DNA of 11,163 nt. Origin: Prevotella sp. (GTDB lineage Bacteria; Bacillota; Clostridia; Oscillospirales; Ruminococcaceae). Shown piece after piece: positions 1 to 6,357 of the stretch (within the stretch, counting starts at the first letter, position 1; each line of letters opens with the position of its first letter). The translations under genes and the position numbers were made by a program. The notes beneath the pieces were generated by a model that searched no databases, was not told where the DNA came from, and worked only from the letters and a program-made list of their open reading frames with translations. Where the stretch lies: assembly GCA_023663025.1 (NCBI GenBank), contig JAMPIC010000044.1, positions 1 through 11,163 of the forward strand, written 5' to 3'.

Positions 1-36
1 ACGCTGTCGCGTTTCTCACCTCCTGCTCCGTTTCGG

Positions 37-201
37 ACGAATGCGCCTGCGGCGCGAAGGGAATTTCGCCCTCTGCGGAGGGCGACCAAAGGGCGCCGCC
101 CTTTGGAAACCTGCCGCCTTTGAAAAGGCGGGCGAAACTTTTAGTCGCGGCTTCGCCGCGCGAGGCGCTGACGTTTTGTTTGTGCGCTAAACAACAATTT
201 A
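37..201 (+). repeat. Structured multi-hairpin dispersed repeat, copy A
   Basis: Reading on the plus strand, five small hairpins follow one another. H1 has arms GCGCC/GGCGC (43-55). H2 has arms TCGCCCTC/GAGGGCGA around TGCG (66-85). H3 has arms CCAAAGGGC/GCCCTTTGG (86-106) and directly abuts H2. H4 has arms CCGCCTT/AAGGCGG around TGAA (114-131). H5 has arms CGCGGC/GCCGCG around TTC (146-160). A possible sixth helix is TTGTTT/AAACAA (176-194). The element ends in TAAACAACAATTTA (188-201). A second copy in the opposite orientation lies at 10976-11136. Weak similarity continues outward (TCACC at 16-20 here, 11155-11159 in copy B), so the true outer end may lie at or beyond the window edge. No protein is evident in it. 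I cannot name the family; a REP-, MITE- or structured-RNA-like dispersed element is the inference. Confidence 0.85.
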
Positions 202-209
202 TAGTTACA

Positions 210-232
210 GGGGCGGATTTATTTTCCGCCCC
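210..232 (+). terminator. Intrinsic terminator hairpin with plus-strand U-tract
   Basis: A perfect 8-bp stem GGGGCGGA/TCCGCCCC encloses a 7-nt TTTATTT loop. On the plus strand it is followed at once by TTTTATTTTATT (233-244), the form of a classical intrinsic terminator. On the minus strand, the direction of ftsH, the hairpin begins 7 bases after the stop codon, but the bases that follow it (TGTAACTAT) are not a good U-tract. It therefore best stops plus-strand transcripts that come through the repeat at the left edge. It may also act on ftsH mRNA as a weak terminator or as a 3'-end stabilising hairpin. Confidence 0.7.
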
Positions 233-239
233 TTTTATT

Positions 240-2225
240 TTATTCGTTATTATTTTCATTTCCGCCGTCATTCTTTTCGGGAGCATTCTCATCTTTATTT
301 TCTCCCGTAATTTCCGCCGTATCCGAAGAAACGTTTTTAACGCTTTCCTCCGCGTTTTCCGCATTTTCCGCGTCCTTGCGCCAGTCAAGCTCGCCTTTCA
401 TAAGCTGCTCGAATTTATCGCCGTCGATCTTTTCATAAGCGAGAAGATACTCCGCAAGCTCGTTAAGCTGATCCATATTGTCATTGAGTATTTTTTCACA
501 CTTGTCGTAAGCTTCGTTGACAAGCCTTTTAACTTCCTCGTCGATAAGAGCCGCGGTAGCGTCGCTGAAGCTCGGCGCGTGACCGTAATCCATTCCCACG
601 AACGGCTCGTCGTTGCTGCCGCCGTACAGAACCGGACCTAACTTTTCCGAGAAGCCGAGACGCGTTACCATCGTTTTTGCCGTTCGGGTGGCGGACTGTA
701 TATCAGCCGACGCGCCCCAGGTGATGTCGTCGAAAACTATCGCTTCCGCAACACGTCCGCCCATGGATACAATAATGTTGTTCAAAAGCTGATTTTTCGT
801 CTTGAAGCGGTCGTCAGTGGTGGGGCGGTGCATTGTAAAGCCTCCCGCGTCTCCCCGGGGAATGATCGTCACCATATGAACCTTTTCCGTGTCGGGCAGA
901 TTGTAAATGGCAACCGCGTGTCCCGCTTCGTGATAAGCGGTGATCTTCCTGTCTCTTTCCGTAACAAGGTGAGACTTCTTTTCGGGACCCGAAACCACCT
1001 TGACGGTAGCTTCTTCTATGTCGGCTTCTGTGATAGCTTTTTTATTGTGACGCGCCGCAAGCAGAGCCGCTTCGTTAAGCAGGTTTTCCAGATCCGCGCC
1101 CGTAAACTGCTGAGTGGTTTTCGCGATTACTTTCAGGTCTACGTCGGGAGCAAGGGGCTTGTTTTTGGAGTGTACTTTCAGTATCTCCTCCCTGCCCTTT
1201 ACGTCGGGATAGTTGACCACGATCTGCCTGTCAAAACGTCCCGGACGGAGCAAAGCGGGGTCGAGGATATCCTTGCGGTTTGTGGCAGCCATAACGATTA
1301 TTCCCTCGTTGCCCTCGAAGCCGTCCATTTCAACAAGGAGCTGGTTAAGGGTCTGTTCGCGCTCGTCGTGTCCGCCTCCGAGACCCGCGCCCCTGTGACG
1401 TCCCACGGCGTCGATCTCGTCTATGAAAACTATGGACGGAGAATTTTTCTTTGCCGTTTCAAACAGGTCGCGCACTCTGGACGCGCCCACGCCCACGAAC
1501 ATTTCAACGAAGTCCGAACCGGAGATCGAGAAGAAAGGCACGCCCGCCTCGCCGGCAACGGCTTTGGCAAGCAGAGTTTTACCTGTGCCCGGAGGTCCCT
1601 CCAGAAGCACGCCTTTGGGTATTCTCGCGCCCATTTCGGTATACTTTTTGGGATTTTTAAGGAAATCGACGATCTCGGCAAGCTCTTCCTTTTCCTCGTC
1701 GGCACCCGCAACGTCGTTGAAAGTATTCTTTTTGTTGGAGGTGTTCTTGACATTGGCTTTGCCGAAGTTGTTCATCTTTCCGCCGCCGCCCGCCTGTCTC
1801 ATCATAAAGAAGAAGAAAAATATCATCAGACCTATGATAAGCAGCGACGGGAGAAGATTATAGAGCCAGGAGGTGTCCTGTATTTTGAAGTACTCCATTT
1901 TCAGCGGAGCGTCCGGGTGGCGTTCGTTGTATTCCTTGCGGTAATTTTCCTCGCCGAGCTGTATCTCGTTGAGGAATACCGAAACATTGGGGACGGTGTA
2001 GGATATCGGTTCGTCTGCCCCGTCGGCAATGAAGATAAGTTCTCCCGTACCCAGGTCGAAAGTCATCTCAGAGACCTGATAGTTGTCGAAGTACTGCATA
2101 ATATCGGAATAGCTGTGTTCGGACTGAGGCTTCGACGCCTGACGGAGCAGCAGCACAGCCAGCGCAAGTGCGCAGACCATAACCACAGCGTAAATAATTA
2201 TGCCCTTGTTGCTTTTCTTACCCAA
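240..2225 (-). CDS. ftsH: ATP-dependent zinc metalloprotease FtsH
   Basis: Membrane-anchored AAA+ protease that extracts and degrades membrane and regulatory proteins and works as a hexamer. The 661 residues show the full FtsH layout. Membrane segment 1 is at about 9-27, followed by an external domain to about 122 and membrane segment 2 at about 125-142. The Walker A motif GPPGTGKT is at 210-217, Walker B IVFIDE at 265-270, and the second region of homology with both arginines of RPGRFDR at about 314-333. The zinc motif HEAGH is at 432-436, with a likely third ligand Asp508. Residues after about 618 form an acidic, Asn-rich, low-complexity tail. The start is TTG: a TAA stop lies in frame two codons upstream, the next ATG would fall inside membrane segment 1, and AAAGGA sits 10 nt upstream. 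It is the last gene of the apparent operon, 76 bp after hpt. No key residue is missing. Confidence 0.97.
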   Translation of the reverse strand: MGKKSNKGIIIYAVVMVCALALAVLLLRQASKPQSEHSYSDIMQYFDNYQVSEMTFDLGTGELIFIADGADEPISYTVPNVSVFLNEIQLGEENYRKEYNERHPDAPLKMEYFKIQDTSWLYNLLPSLLIIGLMIFFFFFMMRQAGGGGKMNNFGKANVKNTSNKKNTFNDVAGADEEKEELAEIVDFLKNPKKYTEMGARIPKGVLLEGPPGTGKTLLAKAVAGEAGVPFFSISGSDFVEMFVGVGASRVRDLFETAKKNSPSIVFIDEIDAVGRHRGAGLGGGHDEREQTLNQLLVEMDGFEGNEGIIVMAATNRKDILDPALLRPGRFDRQIVVNYPDVKGREEILKVHSKNKPLAPDVDLKVIAKTTQQFTGADLENLLNEAALLAARHNKKAITEADIEEATVKVVSGPEKKSHLVTERDRKITAYHEAGHAVAIYNLPDTEKVHMVTIIPRGDAGGFTMHRPTTDDRFKTKNQLLNNIIVSMGGRVAEAIVFDDITWGASADIQSATRTAKTMVTRLGFSEKLGPVLYGGSNDEPFVGMDYGHAPSFSDATAALIDEEVKRLVNEAYDKCEKILNDNMDQLNELAEYLLAYEKIDGDKFEQLMKGELDWRKDAENAENAEESVKNVSSDTAEITGENKDENAPEKNDGGNENNNE

Positions 2226-2235
2226 TTGTTATCAA

Positions 2236-2241
2236 TCCTTT
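2236..2241 (-). promoter_or_regulatory. Ribosome binding site deciding the TTG start of ftsH
   Basis: AAAGGA on the minus strand lies 10 nt before the TTG at 2225-2223. With the in-frame TAA at 2231-2229, it leaves TTG as the only start that keeps the first membrane segment whole. Confidence 0.75.
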
Positions 2242-2301
2242 CGTCGGGAAGCTTTTTCCGCTTTTCCCTTTATATTTATATGAAAAACTGAATTTTCCCG
2301 T

Positions 2302-2838
2302 TTAATCTTTATATTCGGCGATATACGGCAGATTTCTGTACTGCTCGCCGCAGTCGAGACCGTACCCCACGATAAAAATGTCGGGAACGGTAAAAAGCGA
2401 TATGTCCGTTTCAAGGGGAACAACCCGTCTTTCCGGCTTGTCGATAAGAGTAACTATTTCGAGGGAAAGGGGCTTTCTCGCGGTCAGCAGTCTTTTCACG
2501 TCGGAAAGAGTTCTGCCCGTGTCGATTATGTCCTCGACTATTATAACATGGTAATTGCTTATGTCCTGCTTTAAGTCCAAAGTGATATTCACAATTCCCG
2601 AAGAGTTAGTTCCGCTGTAGTAGCTCTCGGCGCACATAAAGCCTATCTCGCAGGGAGCGTCTATCGCTCTGCACAAGTCCGCGAGAAATATAAACGCGCC
2701 TTTCAGAATGCTTACCAGAAGCAGCGGTTTTCCCCGGTATTTGCCGGCTATCTGTTTTCCGGTTTCGGCTATTCTCTGCCGTATCTGTTCTTCGGAAATA
2801 ATTATTTTTCCGACGTGCTCGTCTTTAACGTCAGTCAT
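2302..2838 (-). CDS. hpt: Hypoxanthine phosphoribosyltransferase
   Basis: Purine-salvage enzyme of the cytoplasm that joins hypoxanthine (usually also guanine) to PRPP to give IMP or GMP. The 178 residues match the usual bacterial length. The PRPP-binding signature VEDIIDTGRT is at 101-110, where the two acidic residues and the TGRT loop are typical. An N-terminal ILKGAFIF segment (44-51) and a C-terminal VPDIFIVGYGLD segment (151-162) are also family hallmarks. The ATG has AAAGGAT 6 nt upstream. It lies 12 bp after tilS and before ftsH, the tilS-hpt-ftsH order widespread in Firmicutes. Some Firmicutes HPRT proteins are reported to interact with TilS or to respond to ppGpp; nothing in this sequence tests that. 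Confidence 0.96.
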   Translation of the reverse strand: MTDVKDEHVGKIIISEEQIRQRIAETGKQIAGKYRGKPLLLVSILKGAFIFLADLCRAIDAPCEIGFMCAESYYSGTNSSGIVNITLDLKQDISNYHVIIVEDIIDTGRTLSDVKRLLTARKPLSLEIVTLIDKPERRVVPLETDISLFTVPDIFIVGYGLDCGEQYRNLPYIAEYKD

Positions 2839-2850
2839 TTCGATATCCTT

Positions 2851-4170
2851 TCATGGTTTTGACATTACTTCTATTTTGAGGAAATTTTTCGTATCCGCGT
2901 CCGGCTTTACCCTGTCGTCGAAGCCGACGTGCTCCGCCCAGATCAAGCCGTTTCCGTCGGCGGCGACCGCGGAGATCTCCCGCTCCTCGGGGGGAAGCCT
3001 TTCCTGAAGAAGCTTCCTCAGCTCCCGTGTGTGAGCCGAACCGACGGGCTTTATCCTGTCGCTCCGCAGGCGGTTTCTCAATATAACGCCATTTAATATT
3101 TTATCATAATCCGCATACTGAATTGTTAATTTTTTATTAACAATATCCTCTGCGGTTATGTTTTCGTCTGTTTCTTTTGTAATTTTCACAATCCTGTCAC
3201 CGAAAAGGCGGTATTCGCCCTCTCCCGTTACGGTTACAAACGCCGCGCGGTCAGCCGCGTTTTTTTTCGCGGAAATTATTTTCACCCGTCCGTCGCGGCA
3301 TACAGCGTAAAATCCCCCGTCCAGGGAAATTTTCCCGCCGCCGTTCCGGACTGTCCGCCATATTTCGGAAATTTTTTCGGCGTTCACTTTAAGCTTATGC
3401 CGCTTAAGCAGATTTATGATGACCCTTTTTCCCACAGCCGGGTGAAGCTCCCGCAGGTCGCAGTCTTTCAGACGGGCGGCTTCGCTTTCGAGAAAATCCA
3501 AGTCCTCGGCAAGCGAGACGGTCATCGCCGATACGCTTTCCGGGAAAGCTCCGTGTACCGCTTTTAGTTCGGGCATTATCCTGTGGCGTATCCTGTTCCG
3601 CGCGTAATCGTCCGAAAGATTTGTGCTGTCGGTGACGAAAGTTTGTCCGCAGTCTTTCAGGTACTCCTCGATCTCATCGCGGGTGCAGAAAAGCAGCGGA
3701 CGGATAATTTTTCCCCGCACGGGAGGAATGCCCGCAAGTCCGCGCAGACCCGTCCCCCTTGCCAATCGGAAAAGCACCGTCTCGGCGTTGTCGTTAAGAT
3801 TGTGGGCGGCGGCGATCTTGTCGGCGGGAATTTGGGAGAAAATCCCGTACCGCATTTCCCGCGCACCCGTTTCCAAGGAAACTCCCAGAGAACGTGAAAA
3901 AGCCGCCGCGTCCTTTCGGAAAACCGTCAGGGGGATACCGAGGCTTTCGCAAAGCTCGCGGCAGAAAGTCTCGTCGCGGTCGCTTTCCTCTCCCCGAAGC
4001 AGATGGTTGACGTGTACCGCGGTCAGGGTAATGTCAAGTTCCGCGGAAAGCTCTTTGAGGGCAAGAAGAAGCGCAGCACTGTCCGCGCCGCCCGAAAGCG
4101 CACAGCAAACGGTCTCGCCGCCGCGCAGCATATTGTATTTTGAAACCGCAGACTTAATTTTTTCAATCAT
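2851..4170 (-). CDS. tilS: tRNA(Ile)-lysidine synthase
   Basis: Converts cytidine 34 of the CAU-anticodon tRNA-Ile to lysidine with ATP and lysine, which switches codon reading from AUG to AUA; essential in most bacteria. The 439 residues hold an N-type ATP pyrophosphatase domain with the PP-loop SGGADS at 26-31. HVNHLLRGEESDRDE is at about 53-67 and the second family motif HNLNDNAET at 123-131. A middle substrate-binding domain follows, then a C-terminal TilS_C domain from about 355 that includes IKPVGSAHTRELRKLLQE. The ATG is preceded by AAAGGAT with a 4-nt gap. It begins 21 bp after dnaB ends and stops 12 bp before hpt, so it is probably cotranscribed with both. Length and motifs look intact. 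Confidence 0.96.
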   Translation of the reverse strand: MIEKIKSAVSKYNMLRGGETVCCALSGGADSAALLLALKELSAELDITLTAVHVNHLLRGEESDRDETFCRELCESLGIPLTVFRKDAAAFSRSLGVSLETGAREMRYGIFSQIPADKIAAAHNLNDNAETVLFRLARGTGLRGLAGIPPVRGKIIRPLLFCTRDEIEEYLKDCGQTFVTDSTNLSDDYARNRIRHRIMPELKAVHGAFPESVSAMTVSLAEDLDFLESEAARLKDCDLRELHPAVGKRVIINLLKRHKLKVNAEKISEIWRTVRNGGGKISLDGGFYAVCRDGRVKIISAKKNAADRAAFVTVTGEGEYRLFGDRIVKITKETDENITAEDIVNKKLTIQYADYDKILNGVILRNRLRSDRIKPVGSAHTRELRKLLQERLPPEEREISAVAADGNGLIWAEHVGFDDRVKPDADTKNFLKIEVMSKP

Positions 4171-4191
4171 AGTGATCCTTTACAGCAATTA

Positions 4192-5529
4192 TTATTCCGT
4201 TTGCCTGCTTACGCCCGTGAAAAGCTGATACTGTCCGCTGAAACGCAGATTTACCGTTCCCGTTTCGCCGTGACGGTTCTTCGCCACGATGCATTCCGCA
4301 AGCGTGGGGTCGGGGGTGTCCTTATTGTAGTACGCGTCGCGGTACAGAAACATAACGATATCCGCGTCCTGCTCGATAGAGCCGGACTCTCTCAGGTCGG
4401 ACAGAAGCGGGCGCTTGTCCGTTCTCGATTCCACCGCTCGGGAAAGCTGCGACAGCGTGACGACGGGAATGTCAAGCTCCTTTGCCATAAGCTTAAGCTG
4501 ACGGGTTATCTCGGAGATCTCGTTCACGCGGTTGTCGATGCGCCTGCCCGAATTCATAAGCTGCAAATAGTCGATAATGACCAGTCCGGGGCGTTTCAGA
4601 CGGCGTATTTTGGCTTTCATCTGCGGGACGGTTATTCCCGCCGTGTCGTCCAGATAGATGTTCATTCCCGAAAGGCTTTCCGCGCCCAGGGCAAGCTTTG
4701 TCCACTGTTCGCCGGAAATGCTGCCTTTCATAAGACAGTCAAGCTCCACAAAGCTTTCCGAGGAAAGCATACGGGTGACGTTCTGCTCCTTGGACATCTC
4801 CAAAGAAAATATGACCGCTTCGGAATCCTTGTTCTGGCGTGCGAAGTTCGCCGCTATATTAAGCGCGAACACGGATTTTCCCATGGCGGGACGGGCGGCG
4901 ACGATTATCAGATCCGATCTGCTCAGACCCGTTATAACATGGTCTAAGTCGGAAAATCCCGATTTCGCGCCGATGTAAAGCTCCTTGTCGGGACCGGATT
5001 TTTTTCCCAGCTCGTCGTAGGCTTCAAGCACCACCTCGTCGATCTTCATAAGACCGTCCGTGGACTTGCCTTTGCGGATGTCGTATATCTTCTGCTCCGC
5101 GAAGTCGAGAAGCTGTTGAGCGTTTTCCTGTCCCGCGGAGGCGGCTTCGATTATCTCCTTTGCGGAGGTTATCAGGCTTCTGATATAGTATTTTTCCTCG
5201 ACTATCTTGCAGTAGCTTTCGATATTTTTTGTGGTGGGAACTCCCTCCATAATAGCGGCAAGGTACTCCTTGCCCGCCGCGGAGCTTTCAAAAATACCGT
5301 CCTTGACCGCTTCGTTTATGACGGTGATTATGTCCGCGTTCACGCCAAGGGTGAACAGGCGTATAACTATCGCGAAAAGATCGCGGTGCTTTGAAACATA
5401 AAAGCTTTCCGGCTTTATGTAGTTCATAGCGAGAGTTATCGCTTCCGGGTCGAGGAGAAGTGCGCCCAGTACGGTCTGTTCCGCCTCTAAATTATAGGGC
5501 AGCTCGGTTGAATTTATATCGAAATCCAT
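4192..5529 (-). CDS. dnaB: Replicative DNA helicase DnaB
   Basis: Hexameric 5'-3' helicase that unwinds DNA at the replication fork and works with primase; it is called DnaC in Bacillus subtilis. The 445 residues are a normal length. An N-terminal primase-interacting domain opens with the typical NLEAEQTVLGALL (13-25). The RecA-like domain carries Walker A ARPAMGKS (212-219), Walker B VIIDYLQL (317-324), the SQLSRAVESR segment (360-369) and the arginine-finger motif KNRHG (417-421). No intein or insertion is seen. The ATG is preceded by AAGGAG with a 9-nt spacer. It lies 34 bp after the small TfoX-domain gene; rplI next to the replicative helicase is a common order in Firmicutes. Confidence 0.97.
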   Translation of the reverse strand: MDFDINSTELPYNLEAEQTVLGALLLDPEAITLAMNYIKPESFYVSKHRDLFAIVIRLFTLGVNADIITVINEAVKDGIFESSAAGKEYLAAIMEGVPTTKNIESYCKIVEEKYYIRSLITSAKEIIEAASAGQENAQQLLDFAEQKIYDIRKGKSTDGLMKIDEVVLEAYDELGKKSGPDKELYIGAKSGFSDLDHVITGLSRSDLIIVAARPAMGKSVFALNIAANFARQNKDSEAVIFSLEMSKEQNVTRMLSSESFVELDCLMKGSISGEQWTKLALGAESLSGMNIYLDDTAGITVPQMKAKIRRLKRPGLVIIDYLQLMNSGRRIDNRVNEISEITRQLKLMAKELDIPVVTLSQLSRAVESRTDKRPLLSDLRESGSIEQDADIVMFLYRDAYYNKDTPDPTLAECIVAKNRHGETGTVNLRFSGQYQLFTGVSRQTE

Positions 5530-5563
5530 TTAGGTTGACTCCTTTTTTGGAAGTAAGGGATAC

Positions 5564-5818
5564 TTATTTTAAAGAATCGCTGAACTCTTTCAGCTCGGCT
5601 TTCTTTTCCTTGGAAAGACCGTTGTATTCAGTATTGGTGACAGCACCCTCCAAAACGTACAAATGCACAAGGCAGACATTGGGGTATGTTTCCTTCAGCC
5701 GTCTGAAAGTTTCCTTTGCGCCCGTATAGATAAGCTCTTCTGCGGAATTTATACCTATGGAGGTGAGTTTTCTTTTCATCTCACTGCCAATGTTCATCAT
5801 TGAAGTTAGCTCTGCCAT
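5564..5818 (-). CDS. Stand-alone TfoX C-terminal domain protein
   Basis: A protein of 84 residues. Residues 9-62 match the pattern of the TfoX/Sxy C-terminal domain as I know it: an opening NIGSEMKRKLTSIGI followed by AEELIYTGAKETFRRLK and LYVLEGAV, a helix-hairpin-helix-like fold. The N-terminal TfoX domain, which is linked to competence regulation in Gammaproteobacteria, is absent. The molecular role of isolated C-terminal domains is not established, and this gene should not be read as evidence for natural transformation. The ATG has AAGGAT 8 nt upstream. It sits 32 bp after rplI and 34 bp before dnaB, so it is very probably cotranscribed with them. DNA binding is a plausible inference from the fold only. 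Confidence 0.8.
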   Translation of the reverse strand: MAELTSMMNIGSEMKRKLTSIGINSAEELIYTGAKETFRRLKETYPNVCLVHLYVLEGAVTNTEYNGLSKEKKAELKEFSDSLK

Positions 5819-5850
5819 TTTATCATATCCTTACAAAATTTTATCCAAAA

Positions 5851-6297
5851 TTATTCTTCGGTAACCTCAACGGTAATTTTCTCTGTAATTCCCGCAAGGA
5901 ATTTAACCTCTGCGGTATATGTGCCGAACGACTTTATTTCCGTGTCGAGGGAGACTTTCTTTTTGTCGACTTTAACTCCGAACTGCTCCGATATCAGGTC
6001 GGCAATGTTTCCCGCCGTTACCGAGCCGAAAAGCTTTCCGCCCTGTCCTGCCTTTGCCTTGCATACCACGGTCTTGCCCTTAAGCTTGTCCGCCGCCGCC
6101 CGAGCCTCCTGTTTTGCAACGTCCGCCTTGTGCTGCTCCGAAGCCTTTTTGCCCGCCAGGTCGGACATATTCTTTGCGGTCGCTTCGACGGCGAGACCCT
6201 TTCCCAGCAGGAAATTTCTGGCGTATCCGTCGGAGACCTCCTTTACGTCGCCTTTTTTGGCAGTGCCCTTAACGTCCTGTAAAAAAATAACTTTCAT
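5851..6297 (-). CDS. rplI: 50S ribosomal protein L9
   Basis: Ribosomal protein that binds 23S rRNA near the base of the L1 stalk and projects from the large subunit; it affects translational fidelity. The 148 residues are the standard length. The N-terminal rRNA-binding domain opens with the family signature MKVIFLQDVKGTAKKGDVKEV and continues with DGYARNFLLGKGLA. A long charged connecting helix (about 45-75) and the C-terminal domain follow. The ATG is preceded by AAGGAG with a 9-nt spacer. It lies 60 bp after gdpP, with a small hairpin in that gap, and 32 bp before the TfoX-domain gene. The gdpP-rplI-dnaB order is conserved in many Firmicutes. Confidence 0.98.
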   Translation of the reverse strand: MKVIFLQDVKGTAKKGDVKEVSDGYARNFLLGKGLAVEATAKNMSDLAGKKASEQHKADVAKQEARAAADKLKGKTVVCKAKAGQGGKLFGSVTAGNIADLISEQFGVKVDKKKVSLDTEIKSFGTYTAEVKFLAGITEKITVEVTEE

Positions 6298-6327
6298 TAT
6301 TCTTATCTCCTTTTTGTTTTTTTGCAG

Positions 6328-6345
6328 GGGCGGGAAAACCGTCCC
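6328..6345 (-). other. Small hairpin in the gdpP-rplI gap
   Basis: On the minus strand GGG-A-CGG pairs with CCG-CCC around a 5-nt loop, with one bulged A. It starts 12 bases after the gdpP stop codon. It is followed by CTGC and an A-run leading to the rplI ribosome binding site, not by a U-tract, so it is not an intrinsic terminator. It may mark an mRNA processing or stability site, or have no function. Confidence 0.35.
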
Positions 6346-6357
6346 ATGCGGATATTT

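Noticed and set aside
16..24. AGGAGGTGA on the minus strand at the left edge, as a ribosome binding site for a gene outside the window
   Set aside because: No ATG follows within the window, so any off-window start would be too far from it. It also lies where faint repeat similarity continues.
828..2291. A 487-codon plus-strand open frame opposite ftsH
   Set aside because: It lies almost wholly antisense to a complete ftsH, resembles no family I know, has low-complexity shadow composition and no ribosome binding site.
2226..2301. Separate ftsH promoter in the hpt-ftsH gap
   Set aside because: A CATATAAATATAAA stretch resembles a -10 region, but no acceptable -35 lies at the right spacing (TTAAAC at 17-19 bp is poor).
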